A stretch of 64,000 bases of DNA from Thiolinea disciformis DSM 14473 (GCF_000371925.1 NZ_AQVE01000006.1:124001-188000), one strand, 5' to 3'; shown: positions 53,461 through 62,621, counted from the stretch's first letter. The notes: generated from the letters alone by a model not told the origin. Program-made: numbers and translations.

Positions 53461-54477
53461 ATGTTCGGAATTCGTTATTACAAAGCAGATGCTTCCACTT
53501 ATGCGATTAAAACCAATAATGGCAAGGTGCAGCAGCATGGGCGGGGTTTGAGCTTTTTCTATAATGCGGTCAGCACATCCATTGCCGCAGTACCGATGAA
53601 TGTGAAAGAAGCACCTTTCATTTTCTATCTACAAACCAAAGATTTCCAAGCACTTACTGTGCAGGGACAGATTAGCTATCAAATTACCGATGCTATGAAA
53701 ATCGGGCAGATGCTGAATTTTACCCTCGCTAAAGATGGTGTCAGTTATGTGTCTGAAGACCCCTTGCATTTATCAGATCGGGTTTTGCGGATAGTGCAAT
53801 CTGCGATTCAAGGTCAAGTTCAGAGCACAGAATTACGTCAAGCCTTAACCATTAGCCAAGATTTGTCGCAGTTTGTGCGTGAGCAAGCGCGGAGTGATGC
53901 AAGCCTACAGGCGTTAGGGATTGAATTATTAGAGGTCACGATTACTGCGATTGAGCCAACGCCGGAAACGTCGCGTGCCTTGGAGGCAGAAGCCCGTGAG
54001 CTGATTTTAAAAGAAGCCGATGATGCGATTTATGCACGGCGTAAATCAGCTGTTGAGCAAGAACGGATGATTCGCGAGGCTGAGTTAAATACCACGTTGG
54101 TCGTGCAACAAAAAGAGCAAGAAATTGAAGAATCACGTATTGAAAATGAACGGACTTTATTGCGTGCTAAAGCCGCGACCGAGCAGGAACGTATTCAAGC
54201 GCAGATTGCTGAAGAGGATCAGCGTAAAGCATTGGTGAGTATTCAATTTGAGAATCGGCAAAAAGAAGCAGATGCCGAGGCTTATGCGACGGCTGCACGT
54301 ATGAATGCGTTCAAGCAATTGCCTGTGGAGCACTTGAAGGCAATCGCCTTAGCGCAGATGCAACCTGAGCAATTAATGGCATTGGCTTTTGAAGGCTTGG
54401 CTCAGAATGCCAATAAGATTGGTGAGTTAACCATTACGCCTGATTTATTTAGTCAATTGCTGAAGAAGAGAGCGTGA
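53461..54477 (+). CDS. SPFH (band 7)-domain protein in an NrtR-controlled operon
   Basis: A 338-residue SPFH protein with no clear N-terminal membrane helix. The band 7 domain is at about 20-185 (VQGQISYQITDAMKIGQMLNF, LSQFVREQARSDASLQALGIELLEVTI), then a long charged coiled coil of about 190-270 (REAELNTTLVVQQKEQEIEESRIE ...). ATG 53461 has AAGGAG 8 bp upstream. It is translationally coupled to the NAD-kinase-like gene downstream (overlapping or nearly so). SPFH proteins oligomerise into membrane-associated rings or cages; what this one scaffolds is unknown. It is not closely similar to the slipin at 30235. Confidence 0.8.
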   Translation: MFGIRYYKADASTYAIKTNNGKVQQHGRGLSFFYNAVSTSIAAVPMNVKEAPFIFYLQTKDFQALTVQGQISYQITDAMKIGQMLNFTLAKDGVSYVSEDPLHLSDRVLRIVQSAIQGQVQSTELRQALTISQDLSQFVREQARSDASLQALGIELLEVTITAIEPTPETSRALEAEARELILKEADDAIYARRKSAVEQERMIREAELNTTLVVQQKEQEIEESRIENERTLLRAKAATEQERIQAQIAEEDQRKALVSIQFENRQKEADAEAYATAARMNAFKQLPVEHLKAIALAQMQPEQLMALAFEGLAQNANKIGELTITPDLFSQLLKKRA

Positions 54478-54479
54478 GT

Positions 54480-55418
54480 ATGAACAGCTTTTTAAGTAAA
54501 GCGGGTCAGCAACGTTTTATTTTGGTAACACGCAAAACCCGTTTACAAGAATTAACGGAACGCTTTAATACACGTAGGCAAGCCTGTTTTTATTTAGAAC
54601 ATAATCAGCTAGATACGCAAACCTATCTAAGCGAGCATGATACCTATCAGCAATGTTTAAAAGAAGCTGAGCAGATTTTAAAACCATTAGGACGCTTTCA
54701 ATTATTGGAGCGTTCCTTTTTGCCCAATTATCAATTTGGCGCAACGGATATTGTGATTGTGATTGGACAGGATGGTTTAGTTGCCAATACTTTGAAGTAT
54801 TTGCAGGGTCAGCCGGTGATTGCGATTAATCCCGATCCGAAACAGATTGATGGCAAGTTATTACCTTTTGAAATTGGCGATTTAAGACGCGCCTTAGAGC
54901 GAACCATTGCAGGCTCTAGTGCAAGCAAAACGATTACCTTTGCTGAAGCCAGCACGAATGATGGGCAGCGTTTATTAGCAGTGAATGATTTATTTATTGG
55001 TCCGAAAACCCATACATCGGCGCGTTATAGTTTACAGTGGGATAAACAGCACGAGGTGCAATTATCTTCAGGGATTATTGTGTCTACGGGGTTTGGCTCA
55101 ACTGGCTGGTTTCAGTCTATTTTAGCCGGTGCGATGGGTATTACTCAGCAAAAGAAACATGAATTAAGTAAAGGTTTTGCTTGGGATGCGCCGCGTTTGC
55201 AATTCACTGTCCGTGAACCGTTTCCCAGTAAAACCACGGGCGTCAACTTAGTATTCGGTAGTATTACGAGTGAGACACCCTTACGTTTGGAATCGCAGAT
55301 GCCAGAAAATGGTGTGATCTTCTCTGATGGCTTGGAGGCGGATTATCTTGGGTTTAATTCCGGTACGGTGGTAACGGTTGGCGTCGCTAAAACAAGCGGT
55401 AGTTTAGTCTGCAAGTAA
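54480..55418 (+). CDS. NAD-kinase-like protein with altered GGDG motif
   Basis: A protein of about 312 residues that follows the ATP-NAD kinase fold. The nucleotide loop reads IVIGQDGLVANTL (canonical GGDGT is changed to GQDGL). Next come VIAINPDP, AVNDLFIGP in place of the 'LNDVVI' strand, and IIVSTGFGSTGW in place of STPTGSTAY. It lacks the standard NAD+-recognition stretch, so the substrate may differ from NAD+ and activity is uncertain. Start ATG 54480 is preferred (GAGAG upstream); a GTG at 54474 overlaps the SPFH stop. Its place behind an NrtR-type regulator supports a link to NAD metabolism. Confidence 0.72.
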   Translation: MNSFLSKAGQQRFILVTRKTRLQELTERFNTRRQACFYLEHNQLDTQTYLSEHDTYQQCLKEAEQILKPLGRFQLLERSFLPNYQFGATDIVIVIGQDGLVANTLKYLQGQPVIAINPDPKQIDGKLLPFEIGDLRRALERTIAGSSASKTITFAEASTNDGQRLLAVNDLFIGPKTHTSARYSLQWDKQHEVQLSSGIIVSTGFGSTGWFQSILAGAMGITQQKKHELSKGFAWDAPRLQFTVREPFPSKTTGVNLVFGSITSETPLRLESQMPENGVIFSDGLEADYLGFNSGTVVTVGVAKTSGSLVCK

Positions 55419-55690
55419 AACAGACAGTTGTGAAATAACAGTGTTTCCACTAGCTCCCCCGCTTGTAATGTTTTGATCTAATGCTGACTGACACTTTGAA
55501 AAAGGCTAAAATTCCCTAAATCGAGATGCTTATGAGCAACCAATACCATCTACACGCTTTCGAAGAGTAAGCGTGTGGCGCTGGTTACTGGTTAGGGTTA
55601 CAACATAGCCGACGCGGTGGAGTCCTTGGTATTCGAGCCAAGCAGGTGAATGACTGGCACTCGTAGGAACTGCCTATCTCACAATGGCAA
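55419..55690. other. Intergenic region with strong RNA-folding potential
   Basis: No coding frame is evident. Between about 55523 and 55682 there are several self-complementary segments: GAGAT/ATCTC at the outer ends, ACACGCT/AGCGTGT (55552-55576), CCTTGGTATTCGAGCCAAG with a TTCGA-containing 7-nt loop like a T-arm, and further G-C-rich pieces (GTGTGGCGCTGG, GCCGACGCGG). The outer closing helix and size (about 160 nt) are reminiscent of 6S-like or other small RNAs, but I cannot match it to a known family. Confidence 0.35.
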
Positions 55691-55710
55691 GCAACCTTGC
55701 TTAAGGTTGC
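55691..55710 (-). terminator. Hairpin at the end of the RskA-like gene
   Basis: A perfect 8-bp stem GCAACCTT/AAGGTTGC with a 4-nt loop overlaps the stop codon of the minus-strand gene at 55701. No proper T-run follows, so termination strength is uncertain. Confidence 0.45.
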
Positions 55711-56243
55711 ACCATCAGCAAAATTGTCGGTTCGCCAACTCCATTAGCTGCCTCTTGCGTCAGGACAAATTTATACGGGTCAGCAACCGTTTCATCCGCG
55801 CTAATGACAGCGAATAATTCCTGACGTGCTGAGCCTTTACTTAAACTTGCCCCCAACACGGGATTATTAGCAGGGCGGCGCGAATCATAAATCCATACTT
55901 TATAAAGCTGGTCTTTGGCAGGATCGGGGAGATTAACAAAACGCATCACACCGCGTTGTTGTTCGGTATTCCACACTAAATCGCCTTGCACATCTTGAAG
56001 AGCAGGATTAAGCGTGCGCAACCAGTTACCGCCGATGCTTTTCGGGTCTTTGAGAAGTTGTTGATAAGTATCGTTTAAATTATTCGTAGCAACCGTACTT
56101 GCAGGCGCAACGACAGGCGTTATCTTGTGGTAAGCTAGCCAGCCGAAGGCAGCGAGTGTTAGCGCTAATCCTAAAACGAACCAAGCTTTGCGTGGGCATT
56201 GCGGCTTGTCATGTGGGCAAAAATCTTTGCTAATTGAGAACAT
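55701..56243 (-). CDS. RskA-like (anti-sigma-K C-terminal domain) membrane protein
   Basis: A 180-residue protein with one membrane helix (AWFVLGLALTLAAFGWLAY, about 23-41) and a periplasmic beta-domain like the C-terminal part of anti-sigma-K factors (LVWNTEQQRGVMRFVNLPDP, YKVWIYDSR, LFAVISADE, FVLTQEAANGVGEPT). The cytoplasmic N-terminus is only about 20 residues with two Cys and no zinc anti-sigma domain, and no sigma-factor gene is nearby. It is therefore probably not a working anti-sigma factor. It is divergent from ycaO with a 55-bp gap. Function unknown. Confidence 0.72.
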   Translation of the reverse strand: MFSISKDFCPHDKPQCPRKAWFVLGLALTLAAFGWLAYHKITPVVAPASTVATNNLNDTYQQLLKDPKSIGGNWLRTLNPALQDVQGDLVWNTEQQRGVMRFVNLPDPAKDQLYKVWIYDSRRPANNPVLGASLSKGSARQELFAVISADETVADPYKFVLTQEAANGVGEPTILLMVQP

Positions 56244-56298
56244 AGTTTACATTATCCTAGTTATTCGCTTCCTCCCCCACCACCAAGGAACCTATTGA

Positions 56299-58020
56299 AT
56301 GACCGAAAGTTTTATCCCCGGCAAGGACGCATCGCTGGAATCGTCGATTGCTAACTTGCAAAAAAAATTAGCTGCATTGGGCTTTAATATCGTTGAACGT
56401 TCGTGGCTCAATCCAATTGCCAATGTGTGGTCGGTACACATCGCCGACCGTGATTGCCCTTTATTATTCACCAATGGCAAAGGTGGCTCAGAAAAGGCTT
56501 GCCTCGCTAGCGCCTTAGGTGAATTTTTTGAACGTTTATCCACCAACTATTTCTGGGCGGATTATTATCTGGGTGCTGACATTGCCAACGGCCCGTTCGT
56601 GCATTACCCTGCTGAGCGTTGGTTTCCCGCCAGCGATAAGAAAGCGCTTGCCAAAGAAGCTTTAAGTACCGAATTGCGCACATTTTACGACCCCGAAAAA
56701 AGCATGAGCGCCGCCGATTGGGTCGATATTAACTCAGGCAATGCCGAACGGGGTGTTTGCACACTGCCTTATGTGCGCCAACGGGATGGCAAAACGGTCT
56801 ATTTCCCTGTCAATCTGATTGGCAACTTATACGTCAGTAATGGTATGTCAGCCGGTAATACTGCGACTGAAGCGCGTACCCAAGCATTATCCGAGATTTT
56901 CGAGCGCCATATCAAATTCCGCATTATTGCTGAAGGTATCTGTCTGCCCGATGTACCTGAGCAGGTTTTAGCGCGCTATCCTAAGATTATATCAGGAATC
57001 AACGAGTTGCGTGACTCTGGTTTTGGCATTCAAATAAAAGATGCGTCCTTAGGGGGGCGTTATCCAGTAATGTGTGTCACGCTATTAAACCCCAATGATC
57101 AAGGTGTTTATGCCAGTTTTGGCGCACACCCACGTTTTGAGGTGGCCTTAGAGCGTGCCTTAACCGAATTATTGCAAGGCCGTGCCTTAGATAAATTAGC
57201 TGGTTTCCCCGAACCAAGTGTTGATTTGGAAGAAGTTGCTGAGCCGCATAATTTGGAAACGCATTTTATTGACTCTAGCGGCCCGATTCATTGGAATTTC
57301 TTGCGTAGTACACCGGATTATGCATTTGTGGATTGGAATGCCGCTGGCACAACATCTGAGGAATTTAATTGGCTCTGTGAACGTATTCATGAAGAGGATT
57401 GCGATATCTATATCATGGACTATGAGCATTTAGGCGTGTATGCCTGCCGTATTCTCGTACCGGGTATGTCTGAGATTTACTTACCAGAGGATTTACAGTG
57501 GGATAATAATAATGTCGGTAATTGGGTGCGTGAGCCAATCCTAAATCTTCTGGATTTAGACGATGAAGAGTATGCCGATTTATTAGAAAGTTTAAACGAA
57601 TTAGGCTTAGACGACGCTCAGCCGATTGCTGCTTTAATTGGTTTAGCGCCCGATGCCGATAGTATTTGGGCCGATTTGCGCGTGGGCGAATTAAAGGGCT
57701 TATTGGCGATGAAATTAGGTGCAGAGGAGCAGATTTTAGAATCTTGCCAGTGGATGCGCTTATTTGAACAAGGCAATGCGGAGCGCAATAAAGTTTATCG
57801 TTGCGTCGAAGCTTTATTAAATCTAGATAATCCGAGCGACTACAAACTGAGTTTGGATGAGCTTTATGGTTCACGCGTGTTAAGTGTGGCACACCAATTA
57901 TTATCCGGCAATTTAAGCGCCATTGGTTTGGATTCACCCACTTTAACGTTAGAAGGCTGCAAGCTGCATCAAAGTTTATTAGCGGCGTATCGCAAAGTGC
58001 ATCCTGAATTAGCCGCTTAG
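56299..58020 (+). CDS. ycaO: YcaO (ribosomal protein S12 beta-methylthiolation accessory type)
   Basis: A 573-residue YcaO-domain protein, close in length and pattern to E. coli YcaO, which helps RimO-dependent beta-methylthiolation of ribosomal protein S12. It opens FIPGKDASLE and has the ATP-binding YcaO core (FTNGKGGSEKACLASALGEFFERL, LSEIFERHIKFRIIAEG, SFGAHPRFEVALERALTELLQGR). It also carries ETHFIDSSG and a helical C-terminal TPR-like region from about 400. It is not adjacent to precursor-peptide or cyclodehydratase genes, so a RiPP role is unlikely. The stop overlaps the convergent yrfG stop by 4 bp. Confidence 0.92.
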   Translation: MTESFIPGKDASLESSIANLQKKLAALGFNIVERSWLNPIANVWSVHIADRDCPLLFTNGKGGSEKACLASALGEFFERLSTNYFWADYYLGADIANGPFVHYPAERWFPASDKKALAKEALSTELRTFYDPEKSMSAADWVDINSGNAERGVCTLPYVRQRDGKTVYFPVNLIGNLYVSNGMSAGNTATEARTQALSEIFERHIKFRIIAEGICLPDVPEQVLARYPKIISGINELRDSGFGIQIKDASLGGRYPVMCVTLLNPNDQGVYASFGAHPRFEVALERALTELLQGRALDKLAGFPEPSVDLEEVAEPHNLETHFIDSSGPIHWNFLRSTPDYAFVDWNAAGTTSEEFNWLCERIHEEDCDIYIMDYEHLGVYACRILVPGMSEIYLPEDLQWDNNNVGNWVREPILNLLDLDDEEYADLLESLNELGLDDAQPIAALIGLAPDADSIWADLRVGELKGLLAMKLGAEEQILESCQWMRLFEQGNAERNKVYRCVEALLNLDNPSDYKLSLDELYGSRVLSVAHQLLSGNLSAIGLDSPTLTLEGCKLHQSLLAAYRKVHPELAA

Positions 58021-58709
58021 TACATTAATTGCGTGTAACAGCTTATCGCCGTAAATTCAGCCGTATCTTTCGGTGGGAGCTTGGAGTCAGGCTCCCGAAT
58101 GGCTAGTAAATGTGCAATGCCATAGGCTTGCGCATTACGGAGCACCTGCAAATTATCATCAATAAAGAGGCTGCGATTTTTATCAAATGCCTCCATTATT
58201 TCTAGTTTAGGCCAAAAGTCTTGATGTTCTTTCGCTAGACCCAATTGGTGGGAACTAATAATCCGATCAAAATAAGCTGCAAGATTGATATATTTAAATT
58301 TCACATCGATACTTTTTTGATGCGCATTGGTTAGTAGCACTAGGCGTTTATTTTGCTGTTTTAGGTGCGTCAAAAATGCTTCAACATGAGCGCGTATGGC
58401 AATACGATCTGCAATTTCATGTTTAAGTGGTACTAAATCCACCTGTAATAGATCATGCCAATAATCCAAGCAATACCAGTTCAAAGTGCCTTCGATTTCT
58501 GAGCAATGATCGTCAATCCAACGTTTGGCAGCATCCGGTGATACGTTTTTATGCTCAGCAACCCGTTTGGGTAAATGCTCTAGCCAGAAATGATTATCAA
58601 AATGTAAATCTAATAGAGTGCCATCCATATCGAAGAAAATCGTTTGAATCTGTGAGCAATCCAGCGGAATAGGCGGATGGGACTTAGTGATATAGGATGC
58701 TTGTGACAT
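58017..58709 (-). CDS. yrfG: HAD-superfamily nucleotidase YrfG (GMP/IMP nucleotidase type)
   Basis: A 230-residue HAD phosphatase. Motif I is FFDMDGTLLDL, motif II LVLLTNAH, Lys in GLAKEHQDFWP and motif IV LFIDDN. The residues around motif I (DLHFDNHFWLEHLPKR) are those of E. coli YrfG, which hydrolyses GMP and IMP. In E. coli yrfG is next to nudE; here nudE is 4 kb away at 62636, separated by exported-protein genes. Monocistronic by context. Confidence 0.9.
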   Translation of the reverse strand: MSQASYITKSHPPIPLDCSQIQTIFFDMDGTLLDLHFDNHFWLEHLPKRVAEHKNVSPDAAKRWIDDHCSEIEGTLNWYCLDYWHDLLQVDLVPLKHEIADRIAIRAHVEAFLTHLKQQNKRLVLLTNAHQKSIDVKFKYINLAAYFDRIISSHQLGLAKEHQDFWPKLEIMEAFDKNRSLFIDDNLQVLRNAQAYGIAHLLAIREPDSKLPPKDTAEFTAISCYTQLMY

Positions 58710-58785
58710 AGTGATGATAGGGTTTAGATAGAGATGGTATTAAACCACCTCTATCCGTTTTAGAGCAATATTGCTTATCTTGGTT

Positions 58786-60177
58786 TTAGTTAGTACAAGT
58801 AGCCAAGATGTTTTTACCCTCAATAACGCCTGCTTCAGTTTGAATCGCTACCGTATAAAAGCCCATCGCATCGGCTTTAAGCGTGCAAGGAAGGCTAGTG
58901 CATTTGGCGGCGTAGCTAGTATTGCTGGCATTCCATAATTTAACAGAGACTTGTGCCGCACGCGTGCTGCTTGGTTTGCGATAGTCGACTAACTGTAATG
59001 AGGAGCAAGTACTCGTGGCCTGCCATTGGAAGTTTGATGTGCTTTTGCTAGAACTGCTAATCGCAACATCTTTATTAAAGCCGTGAGCATTTTGGGCAAT
59101 GGCGCTAATAATAGAACCGGTTCCTGCCCATTGACTACCATCCGCTAACACAATGGCTTGTGGTGTTGCGCTTTGGCGATTGGCCTCCTGAAAGCTTGCC
59201 CCTTGAACTTGGCAGCTTGCTTCCAAACTTGCGTTGTTAGCAAGGGCTTGTTGGCTCACAATGCTGATCAATGACCAAGGAATCATATCATCCGCTTTGG
59301 CGATACTAACGACTTGATTAGCCGCTAAGGAAACGGTAAACGCAGATTTAAAGTTTTGGGCACTCCACGCTTTAGTTTGAATGCTTAAATTGACGGCTTC
59401 AGTGGCTTTTAGATTGATGTGTGAACACGTCTGGGCATTATAAATCCACTGAAAAGCTGCCATAGAAAGGTTTTTGCTAGAAGCCTGCAACACCGCCACA
59501 TCACGGTTGCAGCCTAAGCATTCCGAGCTAGCGTCCACCAAAGAACCCGAGCCATTGAACAGCGGTCGATAAGTAATGGGAGCGGCTTTGTTTTTGGTAT
59601 TTTTTAGAAACTCAATCGGATCGGTAATACTGCCATAAATACTTCCCCAGACAGGGACTAGGTAATCTTGCACATCACTGCTAATCCCAAAGTGCACATG
59701 ATCCGGATAATTGAATTTTTTCACCACCCCAATTTTTTGACCTTGGGTGATTTTGTCTCCCACTTTTAAACCATCAATCGCACTGACATGGCCATAAATC
59801 ACTAGAAAATCTTTACCATTGATATCAGTGTGCTTGGCAAAAATATGCGAAAGATCGCCATTAATACCAAAGAAAGTACTATTGGGCAGTTGCGCTACTC
59901 TTAAGACTTCGCCATCATCGATCGCATAAACTGGATTGTTCAGAATTGAAATTAAATCGGTTCCACCATGATTAATGCCGAAGTTCGCTTTGTAGGTTGC
60001 TGAGTTATAATTAAAATCGGTATTCGACGACAAGGTTCCATCTAAGGGCTTAGCCCAACCATTATCACTAAAAATACTGTCTGGAATCGTATATTGGGCG
60101 GCTAATGCGTTGTTGCTAAACAATAATAAAGCTAAGCTTGCGTAGTAAGTTTTTGTTAGAAAAAGATTATTCTTCAT
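58786..60177 (-). CDS. Exported M23-family (LytM-like) peptidase with two C-terminal repeats
   Basis: A 463-residue secreted protein with a signal to about residue 26. The LytM-like domain (about 35-200) carries H-x3-D in NHGGTDLI, YGHVSAIDGLKVGDKI and the HxH of DHVHFGI, giving a plausible zinc site. The C-terminal half contains two related modules of about 100 residues (RDVAVLQASSKN ... FQWIYNAQTCSHINL and KDVAISSSSKST ... FQWQATSTCSSLQLV) with paired Cys, probably binding domains. It is 11 bp downstream of a small Cys-rich lipoprotein gene and probably in one transcript with it. The target is presumably peptidoglycan or another peptide. Confidence 0.82.
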   Translation of the reverse strand: MKNNLFLTKTYYASLALLLFSNNALAAQYTIPDSIFSDNGWAKPLDGTLSSNTDFNYNSATYKANFGINHGGTDLISILNNPVYAIDDGEVLRVAQLPNSTFFGINGDLSHIFAKHTDINGKDFLVIYGHVSAIDGLKVGDKITQGQKIGVVKKFNYPDHVHFGISSDVQDYLVPVWGSIYGSITDPIEFLKNTKNKAAPITYRPLFNGSGSLVDASSECLGCNRDVAVLQASSKNLSMAAFQWIYNAQTCSHINLKATEAVNLSIQTKAWSAQNFKSAFTVSLAANQVVSIAKADDMIPWSLISIVSQQALANNASLEASCQVQGASFQEANRQSATPQAIVLADGSQWAGTGSIISAIAQNAHGFNKDVAISSSSKSTSNFQWQATSTCSSLQLVDYRKPSSTRAAQVSVKLWNASNTSYAAKCTSLPCTLKADAMGFYTVAIQTEAGVIEGKNILATCTN

Positions 60178-60188
60178 GGTATTCGCTC

Positions 60189-60398
60189 CTACTGCAAACC
60201 GGTTTTAATACAAGTACAATCACTGCTTTGTACTTGCTCGCCTCGAGCACAAGTGACGGCGGATACATTACACTGATTATTCGTGTCCGAATCGTCACTG
60301 CTCCCACAACCACTGATTAACAAGGTTAGTGTAAGTAGGATTAGGCGATAGAGCGACGACCGATGAAGCTGTTTGGGAAATATAAGCCTATTATACAT
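60189..60398 (-). CDS. Small Cys-rich lipoprotein
   Basis: A 69-residue protein. A basic N-terminus and hydrophobic core (LYRLILLTLTLLI) lead to the lipobox ISGC. The short mature part is Asp/Ser-rich followed by four Cys in CNVSAVTCARGE and SSDCTC, likely two disulfides. I choose ATG 60398, with GAGG upstream; the longer frame to 60518 has no support. It precedes the M23 peptidase gene by 11 bp, so it may anchor, guard or fold with that enzyme. Function inferred only from position. Confidence 0.65.
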   Translation of the reverse strand: MYNRLIFPKQLHRSSLYRLILLTLTLLISGCGSSDDSDTNNQCNVSAVTCARGEQVQSSDCTCIKTGLQ

Positions 60399-60629
60399 AA
60401 CTGCCTCTTTGTTGATGTGAAATAAAGGTTGGATTAAATTAGTGGTTTGGTTTTTGAAGTATGCTATAAAAGGTAAGAAAAAAATATTATAAATAGGCTT
60501 TTTTGAAAAACATCTCATCTTATGTGAAATTTAAGAGAGTTATCTAAATTCATAGCTTGCTAGGAGTGATAATTTATCTAAGATAAGCTGTTTTGAAATA
60601 TAAAAATAACCGTATAGGAGTAAAAAATC

Positions 60630-62621
60630 GTGTCTAGCATGATGCAATCTGTGGCTATATGTACTGTGGCGAGCTTTTTGGTGATGGGCTGTGGGGATAA
60701 TAAAGAGTCGGCAACTCAGCCTAGTTTTAGTTCAGCCAAATTGAAAAGAAGCGATTCAGACTTTGTTCTCCTGAATCGACTGCGCAGTACCTTATTAAAA
60801 CAATATGGCACAGCTTCTGAAACACATTATTATCCAACTGCATCTCCCTCAGATACTGCCAGTACAGCGATTAATGCGACTTCGAGCACTAATACGCAGG
60901 AGCGAGGTGTTGATGAAGAAGATCGTTTGAAAACTGATGGACAGTATTTATATGCCAGTTCGGTAGATAAACCGTCGTTGCTAGTCTTTAAGCCTGATGG
61001 GGCTACTGCACCACCCGTGGCTAGCTTGGACTTAGTGACACGCAACAATACTTTATTAAGCGGTTTATATCTGCATAACAAAACGGTGATTGCGCTAGCG
61101 AAGGATCGTTTTTACGGTTGGGGAAGTTGGCTAACGCCAGCCATGGATATGATGTTTATGCCCGTTAATACTCAGCCAAGTAGCCAATTGTTTTTTATTG
61201 ATATTAGCCAGCCAGAATCGCCTAAAGCCTTGAATAGCTTAAGTATTGATGGGCAGCTAATCAGTAGTCGTTTAGTAGGCTCCATGCTGTATGTGAGTCT
61301 CCGTTATACACCTAACTTGAAATCGCTAATACCTTATCCAACGACAGAAGCACAAGCGGCAGCTAATCGGAGTCTTATTAACAATGCTTCGCTAAAGGAT
61401 CTCATGCCGAATTACACACTCGGGCAGAATACCGCCGAATTATTTAGTGAACAGCAGTCTTGCTTGCAAACGCAGTATTCGAAAGATTCCAGTTCTAATA
61501 CTATTATTTCTCTATTAGCGATCGATGTGAGTTCAACCAATCCAACTCCTAAGGGCTTATGCTTTATAGGGGATGCTGAAACTTTATATGCTTCCCCCAG
61601 TGCCATTTATTTAGCAACCACACAGTATAACTATACAGCGACCGCTAATGCGCTGGTGGCTTATAGCGGTACCGTGCAAACGGATATTCATAAGTTTGCC
61701 TTAAAAGAGGGAGCCATTAGCTATAAAGCTTCGGGTCGTATCGACGGCCATTTGGGCTGGTATCAAGACTTAAAACCCTTTCGTTTAAGTGAGCACAATG
61801 ATGTATTGAGAGTGATTAGTTTCACCGGCGATCAGGCTTCTAACACGGCTTCTACCGCTAAGTTATATACCTTAAAAGAAAATGCTAGTACACAAAACTT
61901 AGATATAGTAGGCACGTTACCGAATAGTTCCAATCCACAAAGTTTAGGAAAAATTGGCGAGCAAATTTATGCAACGCGCTTTGTGGGTGATCGCGCTTAT
62001 TTAGTAACTTATCGCTTAACCGATCCACTCTATATTCTTGATCTGTCGAATCCTGCTAATCCAACCATGCTGAGCGAATTGGAGATTGAGGGTTATTCCG
62101 ATTATTTACATCCTGTCGGTGACCATTATTTATTAGGTATCGGCAAAGATGCTGTGGTGACAGAAACTGGCAGTGGTGATAGTGGAAGGAGTGCGTTTTA
62201 TCAGGGTGTGAAATTATCTTTAATTGATATTAGCAATCCCGCTCAGCCATTTGAGAAGGATAAAATTATTTTAGGTAAGCGGGGGTCGAATACCGCCGTT
62301 TCCCAAACCCATCATGCTTTTACCAGTTTACAAACGGGTAATACCTTGCGCGTTGCCTTGCCGATTAGTTTGCATGATACAGCGGCGCCCAATGAACAAA
62401 ATACCCCTGAATCAATGCGCTATTACAATTGGACCCGCGATGAATTGGTGCGATTCAGTATTGATACAGCGCAGGGTAGCTTAACGCAGCTTCCAGCTGT
62501 AATCGGCGAGACGGCAGGCAGTACTACCTATTCTAGCGCGTGGGGCGAGGATCGTTCGATTATGATGGGGGGCTATCTACATTATCTGCATCAGGACAAG
62601 GTGATAAGTACGGCTTGGTGA
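60630..62621 (+). CDS. Lipoprotein with C-terminal beta-propeller (PF09826-like)
   Basis: A 663-residue lipoprotein (lipobox VMGC near residue 21). The family entry signal QERGVDEEDRLKTDGQYLYA corresponds to the QVxGVDEAD-I-KTDG pattern of the secreted beta-propeller family. Repeated propeller-like units follow, such as LFFIDISQPESPKALNSLSIDG, LYILDLSNPANPTMLSELEIEG and LSLIDISNPAQPFEKDKI. The start is GTG 60630 with AGGAG 9 bp upstream. The role is unknown; a copper-oxidase-like function has not been shown for the family. The next gene begins 14 bp downstream. Confidence 0.8.
   Translation: MSSMMQSVAICTVASFLVMGCGDNKESATQPSFSSAKLKRSDSDFVLLNRLRSTLLKQYGTASETHYYPTASPSDTASTAINATSSTNTQERGVDEEDRLKTDGQYLYASSVDKPSLLVFKPDGATAPPVASLDLVTRNNTLLSGLYLHNKTVIALAKDRFYGWGSWLTPAMDMMFMPVNTQPSSQLFFIDISQPESPKALNSLSIDGQLISSRLVGSMLYVSLRYTPNLKSLIPYPTTEAQAAANRSLINNASLKDLMPNYTLGQNTAELFSEQQSCLQTQYSKDSSSNTIISLLAIDVSSTNPTPKGLCFIGDAETLYASPSAIYLATTQYNYTATANALVAYSGTVQTDIHKFALKEGAISYKASGRIDGHLGWYQDLKPFRLSEHNDVLRVISFTGDQASNTASTAKLYTLKENASTQNLDIVGTLPNSSNPQSLGKIGEQIYATRFVGDRAYLVTYRLTDPLYILDLSNPANPTMLSELEIEGYSDYLHPVGDHYLLGIGKDAVVTETGSGDSGRSAFYQGVKLSLIDISNPAQPFEKDKIILGKRGSNTAVSQTHHAFTSLQTGNTLRVALPISLHDTAAPNEQNTPESMRYYNWTRDELVRFSIDTAQGSLTQLPAVIGETAGSTTYSSAWGEDRSIMMGGYLHYLHQDKVISTAW

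Noticed and set aside
56299-58020. YcaO as part of a thiazole/oxazole-modified peptide cluster
   Set aside because: The protein matches the housekeeping E. coli YcaO along its length, and no precursor peptide, dehydrogenase or transporter gene is adjacent.
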